Source: UBA9926 sp018645765
GTDB lineage: Bacteria; Pseudomonadota; Gammaproteobacteria; Pseudomonadales; Azotimanducaceae
NCBI GenBank assembly: GCA_949372755.1
Contig: CASIBO010000003.1
Span: 186,001-250,000 of the forward strand
DNA: 64,000 bases
Direction of reading: 5' to 3'
The notes under the pieces were generated by a model. It was given only the letters and a program-made list of their open reading frames with translations, was not told the origin of the DNA and searched no databases. Of this stretch, positions 17,944 through 27,300 are shown piece after piece; positions within the stretch are counted from its first letter, which is position 1; every line of letters begins with the position of its first letter. Both the position numbers and the translations under genes were made by a program.

Positions 17944-18300
17944 ATGACCGAATTACTCTTTATCCTCTCTCACCCGCCCGGCACCAGCGTCTATGCTCAA
18001 GAGGCCTTTGATGCAGCGTTAGCCGGATCTGCCTTCTCCCATATCGGTATGCTGTTTGTGGGCCCAGGTTGCTTGCAACTGATCGAGCCCAAGCTCGCGG
18101 TCGAGGCCCATCAACGCAAGGATTTTCAGCGGGGATTCAAAGCCCTGCCTGATTATGACGTGCATGACGTTTATGGTTGCGAGGATTCTTTTAACCAATT
18201 TGGGCTTCACAACCAGGTCTTGGTCATTGAACCCACCTTGCTGACGCAACCCGATATCGCAGCGCTCCTTAAACGTGCCCAGCGCGTGCTTTGTTTCTGA
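17944..18300 (+). CDS. tusC: Sulfurtransferase complex subunit TusC
   Basis: 118 residues of the DsrF/TusC family. The N-terminus MTELLFILSHPPGTSVYAQE, a central DAALAGSAFSHIGMLFVG and the motif YDVHDVYGCEDSFNQFG fit. It is a structural partner of TusB and TusD in the heterohexamer. The start at 17944 is four bases after the tusD stop; an in-frame TTG at 17929 is less likely. Its TGA shares a base with the ATG of tusB, indicating translational coupling. Confidence 0.9.
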   Translation: MTELLFILSHPPGTSVYAQEAFDAALAGSAFSHIGMLFVGPGCLQLIEPKLAVEAHQRKDFQRGFKALPDYDVHDVYGCEDSFNQFGLHNQVLVIEPTLLTQPDIAALLKRAQRVLCF

Positions 18301-18563
18301 TGATGTTACACACCTTCAACAGCTCTGATGCGTATCGCATGCATGGTCACCGGGCAAGCGCCGAAGACTTAATATTACTCATCGAAGATGGGGTGTTTAT
18401 TACCACCCAACAAGACCTTACTGAGGACAAGAGAATTCGGGTCTTGCGCGAGGACTTGGCGCAGCGCGGTCTGCCAGAACCTAGCGCAATCACTTGCATT
18501 ACCTATTCAGACTGGGTTCGCTTAACGGTTGAAAGTCAGCACTGCCTCAGTTGGACTCGATAG
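18300..18563 (+). CDS. tusB: Sulfurtransferase complex subunit TusB
   Basis: 87 residues. The N-terminus MMLHTFNSSD and the later LILLIEDGVFITTQ, VLREDLAQRGL and ITYSDWVRLTVE match the DsrH/TusB pattern. It is the third subunit of the TusBCD sulfur-relay complex. The start is one of two adjacent ATGs at 18300 or 18303, the first overlapping the tusC stop. Its 3' end overlaps the proposed start of tusE. Confidence 0.88.
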   Translation: MMLHTFNSSDAYRMHGHRASAEDLILLIEDGVFITTQQDLTEDKRIRVLREDLAQRGLPEPSAITCITYSDWVRLTVESQHCLSWTR

Positions 18564-18868
18564 TGGCGCCGCGCGACCAGGAAGGATTTTTGGTTTCACC
18601 GTCGGACTGGACACCCGAGATTGCCGACGTGATTGCAGAAGACTTGGGGCTTGCGCTGTTAACGCAACATTGGGTCATCATCGATTTGCTACGCCGGTAC
18701 TATGCGCAATACGGGCTTTCGCCGCCGAGCAGAGTTTTGATGACATTATTAAAGCGTGAGCACGACCCCGAATTCTCCAGCATTGCCTTAATGCAGCTCT
18801 TTGGCGGCCGCGCCAGACGGCAGCTAGCCCAAATTGCTGGCCTGCCTAAGCCAAGCGATTGTGATTAA
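18551..18868 (+). CDS. tusE: Sulfur relay protein TusE (DsrC family)
   Basis: 105 residues. Family features are QEGFLVSPSDWTPEIADVIAE at the start, HWVIIDLLRRYYAQYG in the middle and the C-terminal GLPKPSDCD, whose penultimate Cys is the persulfide carrier. TusE takes sulfur from TusD and hands it to MnmA. Two starts are possible: TTG at 18551, which gives the usual length before EGFL and overlaps tusB by 13 bases, or GTG at 18563, which shares a base with the tusB stop. The last four bases overlap the 3' end of cysG on the opposite strand. Confidence 0.88.
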   Translation: MDSIVAPRDQEGFLVSPSDWTPEIADVIAEDLGLALLTQHWVIIDLLRRYYAQYGLSPPSRVLMTLLKREHDPEFSSIALMQLFGGRARRQLAQIAGLPKPSDCD

Positions 18869-20232
18869 TCGATTGCTTTGGCCAACAAGGGCCGAACGCT
18901 GGGCGCCCGAAGCACTTCCCCCACAATGATCAAAGTGGGAGACGGCAATTGAGCCCGTGCAACAAGCCCCGGGGTCGTTTCAAGGTCCCCCATCACACTC
19001 ACCGACTCCGGCGTCGTCCCCTTGGAAATCACGGCAATCGGGGTTTCGACCGCCTTGCCATGCCGAATCAATTGCGTGCAAATATCCGATAACCCACCTA
19101 ACCCCATATAAAACACCAACGTCTGACCCGGCGAGACCATTTCGTGCCAGGGCAAATCGACCGAAGCATTTTTGGGATGCCCGGTTACAAAGCGCACAGA
19201 CTGAGCGTAGTCCCGGTGGGTCAAGGGAATCCCTGCGTAGGCTGCACAACCCGATGCCGCGGTGATCCCAGGCACGACTTGGAATGCGATACCCGCCTCA
19301 ATGAGCTCGGCAAGCTCCTCGCCACCGCGACCAAAAATGAAGGGATCCCCTCCTTTTAACCTGACAACCCGCAGACCTTGACGCGCGAGGGTCACAAGAC
19401 GTGCATTAATCGAGTTTTGAGGCGTTGAGTTCAGTCCACTTTGCTTGCCCACATATTCAAACGTTGCATCGCGCCGGGCGCGATCCAAGACCTTTGCGGA
19501 CACTAAGTTGTCATACAAGATCACATCAGCACGTTGCAGTAACTGCAAAGCCTTAAGCGTTAACAAATCCGGATCCCCAGGACCAGCACCCACCAAAAAC
19601 ACTTCCCCAAAACCCTGGCTGGGCTCAAATAGATAGCCGTCCGCCAAATCGTCTTCACCCGCTTCCGCATGGCTAAACCCAGGCCCTGCGAAAAACGCCT
19701 CGGTAGTGATGCGGCGGGTTCGAATATCCGGGATTGCCGCCTTAAGCCGCGGACGACGCGACTTTAAATACGTTGCGACTCTAACCAGGCTCTGAGGCAC
19801 CAGTGCTTCAAGTTGCTCACGAAGGTATCGCGTTAACACTGGCGAGGAACCGCCCGTACCAACACTGAGCAAGACCGGGGACCGGTTAACAATTGCCGGA
19901 AAGATCACGGTGCTCAGGCTCGGCTGATCCACAACATTGACCGGCAGGTTTTGGGCTTGCGCGGCAAGCGAGACCCTTTCATTCACCAACGCATCATCGG
20001 TGGCCGCAACGACCAAGCGCATCCCGACCACGTCTGCTGCCTCAAAGGTCTTCTCGCGCCAGGCATGATGAGCCGATAACGCCCTCAGATCGAATTCGAG
20101 CGTCGGCGCAACACATATCAAGACCGCGCCAGCTTCACTGATCAGCACGGCCTTACGACGGGCAATTTCGCCGCCCCCGACCAAGAGCACCGGCGCGCCC
20201 CGAAGATTAAAGTGCAGCGGTAAAAAATCCAC
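18865..20232 (-). CDS. cysG: Siroheme synthase (trifunctional CysG)
   Basis: 455 residues, full length for the fused enzyme. Residues 1-205 are the bifunctional dehydrogenase/ferrochelatase: LLVGGGEIARRKA is the NAD-binding loop, a catalytic Asp lies in VVDQPSLSTVIFP, and SVGTGGSSPVLTR is the conserved Ser loop. From about residue 210 the uroporphyrinogen III methyltransferase domain starts with FLVGAGPGDPDLLTLKA, then VRLKGGDPFIFGRGGEE and VPGITAASG. It converts uroporphyrinogen III to siroheme, the cofactor of sulfite and nitrite reductases, which ties it to the cysteine genes in this window. Translation begins at GTG 20232, which overlaps the serS stop, so the two are coupled. Confidence 0.95.
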   Translation of the reverse strand: MDFLPLHFNLRGAPVLLVGGGEIARRKAVLISEAGAVLICVAPTLEFDLRALSAHHAWREKTFEAADVVGMRLVVAATDDALVNERVSLAAQAQNLPVNVVDQPSLSTVIFPAIVNRSPVLLSVGTGGSSPVLTRYLREQLEALVPQSLVRVATYLKSRRPRLKAAIPDIRTRRITTEAFFAGPGFSHAEAGEDDLADGYLFEPSQGFGEVFLVGAGPGDPDLLTLKALQLLQRADVILYDNLVSAKVLDRARRDATFEYVGKQSGLNSTPQNSINARLVTLARQGLRVVRLKGGDPFIFGRGGEELAELIEAGIAFQVVPGITAASGCAAYAGIPLTHRDYAQSVRFVTGHPKNASVDLPWHEMVSPGQTLVFYMGLGGLSDICTQLIRHGKAVETPIAVISKGTTPESVSVMGDLETTPGLVARAQLPSPTLIIVGEVLRAPSVRPLLAKAID

Positions 20233-21512
20233 TATTGCACGAGCAGTTGCGTCTTACCGCCAAGATAAGGCCGTAACGCGTCGGGGACGGTAATCTGCCC
20301 CTGATCATCCTGAAAGTTTTCAAGCACCGCCACAAGCGTGCGCCCAACAGCAAGACCAGAACCATTGATGGTATGAACCAACTCTGGCTTGGCATTGGCT
20401 TCAATTCGATAGCGCGCCTGCAGCCGCCTAGCTTGGAAATCCTTGAAGTTACTGCAAGAAGAAATCTCGCGATATTGGTTTTGCCCAGGTAGCCAAACCT
20501 CTAAATCATAGGTTTTGCTCGAAGACGCGCCAAGATCGCCGCCACACAGGTTCATTACACGATACGGCAACTCCAACTTCTGCAGGATAGCCTCGGCATG
20601 CAGCGTTAAGGCCTCATGCGCGGCCTCGCTCTCCTCGGGCGGCACCAGCTGCACGAGCTCAACTTTCTCAAACTGATGCTGGCGAATCATGCCCCGGGTA
20701 TCTCGACCATAGCTGCCCGCTTCGCTTCTAAAACACGGCGTATGACAGACCATTTTGATGGGAAAATCATTCATCGCCAAAATTCGGTCGCGATATAAAT
20801 TCGTAACGGGCACTTCTGCGGTGGGAATCAAATATAAGGCCCGCTCTAAATCAACTCGAAACAAGTCATCACCGAATTTTGGCAGTTGACCCGTACCCTT
20901 TAATGCTTCTTCGTTCACTAAAAACGGCACATAAACTTCTTGGTAGCCGTGCTCATTGACGTGAGTATCGAGCATGAATTGTGTCAGCGCCCGCTGAAGC
21001 TGCGCCAACTCGCCTTTAAGCGCCACAAACCGAGATTGCGCCATGGAGGCGGCGACATCAAAGTCCATCAACCCGCCGCGTTCGCCGAGACTGACATGAT
21101 CTTGTGCGGCAACGTCAAACACCCTCGGCGTACCCCAGCGCCTTACCTCAACGTTACTCGTTTCATCGCGCCCCTCAGGTACGGTCTCATCCGGGATATT
21201 CGGCAAGCTCATCAGGACCGTTTGCAGCGCTTGCGAGGCATCATCGAATACGATTTTCTGATGATCCAGTTGTGCGCCCAAGTCAGAGACCGTCGCCATA
21301 ATGGGCGCCGTGTCTTCGCCTTTCGCCTTCGCTTGCCCAATGGCCTTTGACACGCGGTTGCGTTCTGCCTGCAGGGTTTCCATCGCGGTTTGAGCGGATT
21401 TTCGCTTGGCCTCCAGCCCCGAGAGCGCTTCAACATCGAGTACAAACTGACGACGAGCGAGTTGGCCCGCGAGCATCGGCAAGTCACCTCGAATCAACTT
21501 TGGATCTAACAT
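20232..21512 (-). CDS. serS: Seryl-tRNA synthetase
   Basis: 426 residues. It has the N-terminal coiled-coil arm (about residues 27-100, with long runs such as LEAKRKSAQTAMETLQAERN), then the class II catalytic core: motif 2 in CFRSEAGSYGRDTRGMIRQH and motif 3 in NGSGLAVGRTLVAVLEN. The TAEVPVTNL serine-binding region is also present. It charges serine tRNAs and selenocysteine tRNA. The longer frame to 21533 is rejected because ATG at 21512 matches the family N-terminus (MLDPKLIRGD) and has AGGGAG 8-9 bases upstream. It heads the serS-cysG operon. Confidence 0.97.
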   Translation of the reverse strand: MLDPKLIRGDLPMLAGQLARRQFVLDVEALSGLEAKRKSAQTAMETLQAERNRVSKAIGQAKAKGEDTAPIMATVSDLGAQLDHQKIVFDDASQALQTVLMSLPNIPDETVPEGRDETSNVEVRRWGTPRVFDVAAQDHVSLGERGGLMDFDVAASMAQSRFVALKGELAQLQRALTQFMLDTHVNEHGYQEVYVPFLVNEEALKGTGQLPKFGDDLFRVDLERALYLIPTAEVPVTNLYRDRILAMNDFPIKMVCHTPCFRSEAGSYGRDTRGMIRQHQFEKVELVQLVPPEESEAAHEALTLHAEAILQKLELPYRVMNLCGGDLGASSSKTYDLEVWLPGQNQYREISSCSNFKDFQARRLQARYRIEANAKPELVHTINGSGLAVGRTLVAVLENFQDDQGQITVPDALRPYLGGKTQLLVQ

Positions 21513-21621
21513 GGAACATCTCCCTTGTAACAAAGCGCCTGAAAGACTTTCGAAAAAACCTTCAACGCAACCAATGCGTACCGACGAAAGCCCGCAATCT
21601 TAGAGAAATGACTGTGCGACA

Positions 21622-21999
21622 TCAATGGCCCAAAACCCATCTTGCCGCCGTAATCCCTGCCGCAAGCGCAAGCAAGCAGCCGAATAACGTCGCGGCCATA
21701 TAGGCAAGTGCAACCGTAAACCGGCCTTCAACTAACAACTCATAGACCTCGAGACTAAAGGTTGAAAAGGTGGTAAATGCGCCAAGCAGACCCACCGTCA
21801 GAAAGAATCGAAGTTCTTCAGGCAGCTCCAAACGTTCAATAAAAACATAAGCCACGCCCATCAACGCGCATCCCAAAACATTGACGGAAAAAATGCCTAA
21901 CGGGAAGCCACCAAAGCCGGCCCGCCCAATACTCATGGCGAGATAAAACCGTAACACAGCCCCCAGTGCACCACCCGTTCCAATCCAAAACCAAATCAT
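21622..21999 (-). CDS. crcB: Fluoride exporter CrcB (Fluc)
   Basis: 125 residues and four membrane helices. Signatures are GGALGAVLRFY in helix 1, NVLGCALMGVAYVF in helix 2 with the conserved Asn, and GLLGAFTTFSTFSLE in helix 3, which contains the TTFSTF phenylalanine box and sodium site. Fluc channels are dual-topology dimers that expel fluoride. ATG at 21999 with GATGAGG just upstream is preferred over the frame extension to 22041. It sits between rarA and serS on the same strand. No fluoride riboswitch was seen upstream, where only 60 bases separate it from rarA. Confidence 0.93.
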   Translation of the reverse strand: MIWFWIGTGGALGAVLRFYLAMSIGRAGFGGFPLGIFSVNVLGCALMGVAYVFIERLELPEELRFFLTVGLLGAFTTFSTFSLEVYELLVEGRFTVALAYMAATLFGCLLALAAGITAARWVLGH

Positions 22000-22059
22000 C
22001 AAAACCTCATCGCATCGTTCTACCCTTGTCGAGTGTGACATCCTTTGCGCGCACTGGGT

Positions 22060-23454
22060 TTAAGGCGCTTTCGGGTTATCCCCCCCGGGATCACCCGGCT
22101 CTGCATCATTTTCATAGCGCTGAAAATCGCTGTCAGCACTGAGCTTGCGCAGGTACACCAGCTTCTCGCGAATCTTACCTTCAAGACCCCGTTCGGTCGG
22201 TTCATAAAACACTTGTTCACCAACTGTTTCTGGAAAATAACGCTCTCCAGGGACAAAACCCTCGTCAAAATCATGGGCATATCGATAGCTTTCACCATAA
22301 CCCATAGACTTCATTAGACTCGTTGCCGCATTCCGCAGATGCATCGGTACCGCCTCTGAGCCGCCCGCCGCAACCAACGCGCGCGCAGCGTGCCACGCCG
22401 CGTAAACGGCATTGCTTTTCGCAGCGACGGCCAAATACACAACCGCCTGAGCCAACGCCAGCTCCCCTTCAGGCGGGCCCAGCCTTCGCTGTACGTCCCA
22501 GGCGTTGAGCGTTAACTGCAACGCTCTCGGGTCGGCATTGCCAATATCCTCGGTTGCCATTCGAATCATTCTGCGGGCGATATACAGCGGATCACAGCCA
22601 CCATCGATCATCCGAGCCAACCAATACAAGGCCGCATCAGGCGACGAGCCTCGAACAGCCTTATGCAATGCTGAAATTTGGTCAAAGAAGACATCCCCGC
22701 GCTTATCAAAGCGACGGGCGTGATCCCCTAAAATCGCTGCCAAATCTTCTGGCGCAAGATGGTCTGTAGACCGGTGGGTCCAGGCAATTTCGAGCAGATT
22801 GAGCGCCAAGCGCGCGTCGCCATCGCTCGCTTTTGCAATGGTTTCAAGCACAACGCGCTCTTCTGACTCAGGTAATCTCGCCGCCAGCATGTGCAGACCA
22901 CGGACTAAAACCTCGCCCAACGCCACGATATCGAGCGCCTTTAACACATAGACCCGCGCTCTCGACAACAAGGCCGCATTCAATTCAAACGAGGGGTTTT
23001 CGGTCGTCGCGCCAATAAAAATAACCGTGCCGTCTTCAACATGCGGTAAAAAAGCATCCTGCTGCGATTTGTTAAAGCGGTGCACTTCATCGACAAACAA
23101 AAGCGTTCTTTGACCTCTTTGAGCGTGATACCGCGCTTCCTCGATGGCAGCTCGAATGTCCTTTACACCACTCAAGACAGCCGACAGGGCGATAAAATGT
23201 GCCTGGCATTGGCTGGCGATCAATCGTGCCAGCGTGGTTTTACCTGTTCCGGGTGGCCCCCAGAGGATCAAAGAGTGGAGCTGACTTTGTTCGATCAGCA
23301 GACGAAGCGGTCGGTCATGACCGAGCAGATGATCTTGACCCGATATTTCTTCGAGCGTTTGAGGCCGCATCCGCGCCGCTAAAGGTTGCCCACTGACATC
23401 AGGCGCCGTAATGCTGCTTAAAAGATCTTGGGTCGAGACCCTGTCGTCCGTCAT
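22060..23454 (-). CDS. rarA: Replication-associated recombination protein A (MgsA/RarA AAA ATPase)
   Basis: 464 residues. Features are LAARMRPQTLEEISGQDHLL at the N-terminus, Walker A GPPGTGKTTLA near residues 65-75, Walker B LLFVDEVHRFNKSQQDAFLP, sensor-1 IFIGATTENPSFELN, then the C-terminal tetramerisation domain with KAVRGSSPDAALYWLARM and RRMIRMATEDIGNADPRA. RarA is a clamp-loader-like ATPase acting at stalled replication forks and on SSB-coated DNA. It lies downstream of lolA in the conserved ftsK-lolA-rarA order. Confidence 0.95.
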   Translation of the reverse strand: MTDDRVSTQDLLSSITAPDVSGQPLAARMRPQTLEEISGQDHLLGHDRPLRLLIEQSQLHSLILWGPPGTGKTTLARLIASQCQAHFIALSAVLSGVKDIRAAIEEARYHAQRGQRTLLFVDEVHRFNKSQQDAFLPHVEDGTVIFIGATTENPSFELNAALLSRARVYVLKALDIVALGEVLVRGLHMLAARLPESEERVVLETIAKASDGDARLALNLLEIAWTHRSTDHLAPEDLAAILGDHARRFDKRGDVFFDQISALHKAVRGSSPDAALYWLARMIDGGCDPLYIARRMIRMATEDIGNADPRALQLTLNAWDVQRRLGPPEGELALAQAVVYLAVAAKSNAVYAAWHAARALVAAGGSEAVPMHLRNAATSLMKSMGYGESYRYAHDFDEGFVPGERYFPETVGEQVFYEPTERGLEGKIREKLVYLRKLSADSDFQRYENDAEPGDPGGDNPKAP

Positions 23455-23472
23455 GCCCGATCACCCCATGGA

Positions 23473-24159
23473 TTACCGGTCATCGATCACATCAATTCCC
23501 TCAGGGATTTCAAATTCAAACAGCGATGAAGGCAAAGCCTCGTTTAAAGCGACCAAGGCCAGGGAAATCGATACCGGCATTTTAGAATGGGTCATTAGGG
23601 TGATCTGGCTCGGAACACCCCCTGCGAAGCTCATCCGCACCCAAGCAATCAATGACGTCGACTCTGTTGGCACCAATAGGAAGCGTTCCGCTGCGCCTTG
23701 TGTGCCATCAAAGGTGACTGCAAAGGACGCGCCTAACTCAGCCTCGCTCATCAAGAGCACCTTGGCAGGGGACAACGCATCTAAAGCATCAAAGGTTTGT
23801 AATTTTAGCTGGGCAAGCAAAGGATCATATTCATAGATTGTCTCGCCATCTGACACGACTAAGGGCTGATCTACAGATTGCAGACGGAATTGCGCGGGTC
23901 GCTGGAGATAAAAATCACCCTGCTGCCGTTCGGCCCCTGGACCCGTCGCTTGCTGTTCAAATCGAAGATGCAACTGCTGGAATTGATTCAAAAGATTCAT
24001 CAACGCAGGCAACGCAAACGCCGCAGGCGCCACGTTTGCAGGCGCCGCCCCAGCGAGGGGGCCGAGACCCAGCATCATAGCGATCATGATGCGCCAAAGA
24101 CCACGCTTCACCTGCCTGTAAACTGGTCCCACGCCTAAGCCCTCAATCCGGCGGCGCAT
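23473..24159 (-). CDS. lolA: Outer-membrane lipoprotein carrier protein LolA
   Basis: Up to 228 residues. A signal peptide ending in LGLGPLAGAAPA precedes a LolA beta-barrel with LLNQFQQLHLRFEQQ, GDFYLQRPAQFRLQS, VVSDGETIYEYDPLLAQL and a C-terminal LFEFEIPEGIDVID. It shuttles lipoproteins from LolCDE to LolB across the periplasm. The ATG at 24159 overlaps ftsK by 17 bases and gives an unusually long N-region; GTG at 24108 after CAGG would give a standard signal peptide and may be the real start. Located immediately after ftsK, as in many gammaproteobacteria. Confidence 0.9.
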   Translation of the reverse strand: MRRRIEGLGVGPVYRQVKRGLWRIMIAMMLGLGPLAGAAPANVAPAAFALPALMNLLNQFQQLHLRFEQQATGPGAERQQGDFYLQRPAQFRLQSVDQPLVVSDGETIYEYDPLLAQLKLQTFDALDALSPAKVLLMSEAELGASFAVTFDGTQGAAERFLLVPTESTSLIAWVRMSFAGGVPSQITLMTHSKMPVSISLALVALNEALPSSLFEFEIPEGIDVIDDR

Positions 24160-26479
24160 GGGCTAAGACTTCGCGAGAACCATTGCTATTCATCGCGCTG
24201 ACAATCCCCGCGGCTTCCATCGCTTCAACCATTCGGGCAGCTCGGTTATAGCCTATGCGAAGTTTTCGTTGAACCGCTGAAATCGATGCGCGGCCGCTCT
24301 CGGTTACAAACGCAACCGCTTCATCATACAAAGCATCCGCTTCTGGCCCTTCATCCTCGCTACTGGCGCCAGAGCCAGGTAGCAGTTCTGAGTCGGTCCT
24401 TGTATCTAGGATCTCTTGCAAATAATTGGGTTCCCCCAAGGCCTTCCAACTCTCCACGACACGGTGTACTTCTTCATCATCAACAAACGCGCCATGAACC
24501 CGAATGGGAATGGGCGTCCCACCCGGCATATACAACATATCGCCATGCCCCAATAGCTGTTCCGCCCCACCCTGATCCAGGATCGTTCGGGAATCGATCT
24601 TGCTTGACACCTGAAACCCGATCCGGGTCGGGACATTCGCTTTGATCAGGCCTGTGATGACGTCAACCGAGGGGCGCTGGGTTGCTAAAATCAGATGAAT
24701 ACCCGCAGCACGGGCCTTCTGCGCGATTCGGGCGATGAGCTCTTCAACTTTCTTGCCAACGATCATCATCATGTCGGCAAACTCATCAATAATAACAACG
24801 ATAAAAGGCAAGGTTTCCAAAGTTGGTGCAACCTGGTTTTCATCCTCACTCAGCGGATCGGGCCGCCAAAGGGGATCTGCTATCGGCTCACCCGCTTTGA
24901 TCGCATCTTTGACTTTGCGGTTAAAGCCACCAACATTCCGAACGCCCATCGCCGCCATCAACCGATAGCGTCGCTCCATTTCAGCAACACACCAGCGCAA
25001 GGCGTTGGCCGCATCTTTCATATCGGTGACAACCGGCGTGAGCAAATGCGGAATGCCTTCATAGACTGCGAGTTCCAGCATTTTAGGGTCGACCATGATC
25101 AGGCGCACCTCTTCTGGCGAGGCCTTGAACAAAAGCGAGAGGATCATCGCGTTGATTCCAACCGATTTACCGGAACCCGTTGTGCCCGCGACCAAGAGAT
25201 GGGGCATCTTGCCGAGATCGACCACGACGGGCTCACCTGCAATGTCATGTCCCAAAGCAAGCGATAACGGTGAACTTGACTCATCGTAGGCTCTGGAGGA
25301 CAACACTTGGCTTAACCTGACGATCTCGCGATCCTCATTGGGAATTTCGATGCCGACGACCGGCTTACCCGGCACCACTTCGACAACGCGAACGCTGATG
25401 ACGGCGAGCGATCGCGCCAAATCTTTCGCAAGCCCAGAGATGCGACTGACTTTGACCCCGGCTGCAGGCTGTATCTCAAATCGCGTCACAACCGGGCCGG
25501 GGAAGACCGCGACCACTTCTGCATCAACGCCATAATCTTTCAACTTCAACTCGAGCAATCGAGACATCGCCTCCAGATCATCTACTGAAAACCCTTTTCC
25601 ACTATTGATTTCTCGAGCATCCAGCAAGCTCAAAGCCGGCAGGCCTTCAATCGCCTCAATTTTGAACAGATTCCCTTGTTTCTCTCGGGCAGCCCGTTCG
25701 CTGATTTGCGGCGGTTTTTCTTCGCGTTTTTGAATTTTTACGGGCACGCGTTTTTGCGCTTTTTCAGCGTGCTGTTCGAGTTTGAATTGCCTCGCCTTGT
25801 TTGATTCAACCGCAATGGCCCGATTTTGACGGGCGAGCCGCAATTTTTGGAACAGTGCTTTGACACTGGCAACCGCGCTTAGCGTCGCGCTTCCGGTTCG
25901 ATCCAGGACACTGAGCCAGGATATCTCGATCATGAGCGTCAAGCCGAGCAACAAGGTCGCTAACATGAGGACGGTCGTGCCGACAAAACTTACCCGTGGC
26001 AGTAAAAACCCGCTCAGTAACTGTCCTAGCACCCCGCCGCTGCCTTCCCGAAGCCCGCCGCCGAAACCATAAAAGTGTAAGTCAGAGAGCACCGCACAGG
26101 CGGCGATTGTTAACAACAAGCCGAAACCTTGAACCAATAGCAGGGCAAACACCCAAGGTTCATCACCGCGGTTCGCAATGCGCTTAACAACGGGAATCAG
26201 TAACAGCAGGGGAAAACTCAATGCGGTCAAACCGAATAGAACCAGCAGCACATCGGCGACCCAAGCACCAGAGGATCCGACCAGGTTAGACACTTCCGCA
26301 TCTAAGCCCGTGTACGTCCAACCCGGATCGGTCGGGTCAAAACTGTATAGGGCAACCGCGAACAGCACCGCGAGGAGCAATTGACCAATAATCAAAGATT
26401 CTCGTAATCGGGGCGCAAGAATCTCCAGGAAACCAGACGGCGTCTCTGTGTCATTTTCTTTTATTTTTGCTTGTGCCAA
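24143..26479 (-). CDS. ftsK: DNA translocase FtsK
   Basis: 778 residues, on the short side because the linker between membrane and motor parts is brief (about residues 215-290, basic and Gln/Lys rich). The N-terminus has four membrane helices (first LIIGQLLLAVLFAVALYSF). The motor has Walker A in AGTTGSGKSVGINAMI and Walker B in FIVVIIDEFADMMMI, plus the ATQRPSVDVITG segment. The C-terminal gamma winged helix (AVAFVTESGRASISAVQRKL onward) reads KOPS sites. FtsK couples chromosome dimer resolution to division. The start is TTG at 26479 with AAGGTGA six bases upstream. Confidence 0.96.
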   Translation of the reverse strand: MAQAKIKENDTETPSGFLEILAPRLRESLIIGQLLLAVLFAVALYSFDPTDPGWTYTGLDAEVSNLVGSSGAWVADVLLVLFGLTALSFPLLLLIPVVKRIANRGDEPWVFALLLVQGFGLLLTIAACAVLSDLHFYGFGGGLREGSGGVLGQLLSGFLLPRVSFVGTTVLMLATLLLGLTLMIEISWLSVLDRTGSATLSAVASVKALFQKLRLARQNRAIAVESNKARQFKLEQHAEKAQKRVPVKIQKREEKPPQISERAAREKQGNLFKIEAIEGLPALSLLDAREINSGKGFSVDDLEAMSRLLELKLKDYGVDAEVVAVFPGPVVTRFEIQPAAGVKVSRISGLAKDLARSLAVISVRVVEVVPGKPVVGIEIPNEDREIVRLSQVLSSRAYDESSSPLSLALGHDIAGEPVVVDLGKMPHLLVAGTTGSGKSVGINAMILSLLFKASPEEVRLIMVDPKMLELAVYEGIPHLLTPVVTDMKDAANALRWCVAEMERRYRLMAAMGVRNVGGFNRKVKDAIKAGEPIADPLWRPDPLSEDENQVAPTLETLPFIVVIIDEFADMMMIVGKKVEELIARIAQKARAAGIHLILATQRPSVDVITGLIKANVPTRIGFQVSSKIDSRTILDQGGAEQLLGHGDMLYMPGGTPIPIRVHGAFVDDEEVHRVVESWKALGEPNYLQEILDTRTDSELLPGSGASSEDEGPEADALYDEAVAFVTESGRASISAVQRKLRIGYNRAARMVEAMEAAGIVSAMNSNGSREVLAHAPPD

Positions 26480-26954
26480 AAGTTCACCTTATTGCGCTCA
26501 TTGATCGACTCTTACGACCCCAAACCGCCAACGGAAAGCCCCTGTTTGGACCGGCCCGAACCCTTCTCATGCGATCAGAATCTAGTTTCTCGTCTACGCT
26601 CCACCTACTCTGAGGTTCTTGGTTGCGTTCACCTCTAACCATCTAACCAGCTAGCGTTACATCATAGCCGAGGCCCTGATGTAAATCATCTAAGCTGCTG
26701 AGCACGGCTGGGCCAAATTCTAGCCGCAAAACTACCCGCCAGCAGGGGAATGGTTTACCATTAGGCTCGCAGAAACGGCCCTTTCCCAGGCGCGCGGACC
26801 AGTCAACCCGAATCCACCGTGTGTGGCTCAAGAGGGGCGTTAGTCGGGTTAAAACGAATCGATAGGACACTGGCCCAACCAATTTAAGCGCACTGTTCTT
26901 GGCTGAGTTACGCGTCGGCCGGATCATCGGGCAAGCAATACGGAGACTCTTTAA
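26480..26954. other. Divergent intergenic region between ftsK and small conserved gene
   Basis: A 475-bp gap containing the 5' regions of ftsK (minus) and the PA4642-type gene (plus). The part between about 26640 and 26900 has coding-like composition on the minus strand, but no start with a ribosome site and no recognised family. No tRNA, repeat or terminator was seen. Confidence 0.4.
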
Positions 26955-27251
26955 ATGGCAGGACCAACACAACCGCAAGTATTCGACGACGCTTGGGATG
27001 ACCAGCGCATAGACGCCTTTTATCAGGATCAAAAAGCCCGGGGTGCACGATCTGACTTTGATTTGATCGAGGCCGGCTATCGCGGTATGCGGCCCGACGA
27101 CTTCTCGCGCTACCTGCAAGTCCTGACGTCGGCAGGGCATCACTTGATGGATACCAATGACCAGGGCGAAACCGTCTGGGATCGCATCGCGCAACATGCA
27201 TCCGGAGCGGCTTACTTAACCGCTCTACCTAGCACTGTGCCAGCCGACTAA
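26955..27251 (+). CDS. Small conserved protein, PA4642-like
   Basis: 98 residues, soluble, no signal peptide. The opening MAGPTQPQVFDDAWDDQRID and the later YRGMRPDDFSRYLQVLTSAG and MDTNDQGETVWDRIAQHASG match my recollection of a short uncharacterised family typified by Pseudomonas aeruginosa PA4642. It is acidic and probably helical. Function is unknown. GGAGA lies 11-15 bases upstream of the ATG. It is oriented toward trxB, separated by the tandem-repeat array. A 184-codon frame on the opposite strand overlaps it and is judged to be a shadow. Confidence 0.75.
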   Translation: MAGPTQPQVFDDAWDDQRIDAFYQDQKARGARSDFDLIEAGYRGMRPDDFSRYLQVLTSAGHHLMDTNDQGETVWDRIAQHASGAAYLTALPSTVPAD

Positions 27252-27300
27252 GCGAGCCGTGATGCGATGTAAAGCGCAACATAACGCAAACGACAATCTC

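Noticed and set aside
26643..27197. 184-codon minus-strand frame opposite the PA4642-like gene
   Set aside because: No family resemblance and no ribosome site; the plus-strand frame in the same place matches a conserved small protein. The 3' half has plausible codon use, so a short gene there cannot be fully excluded.
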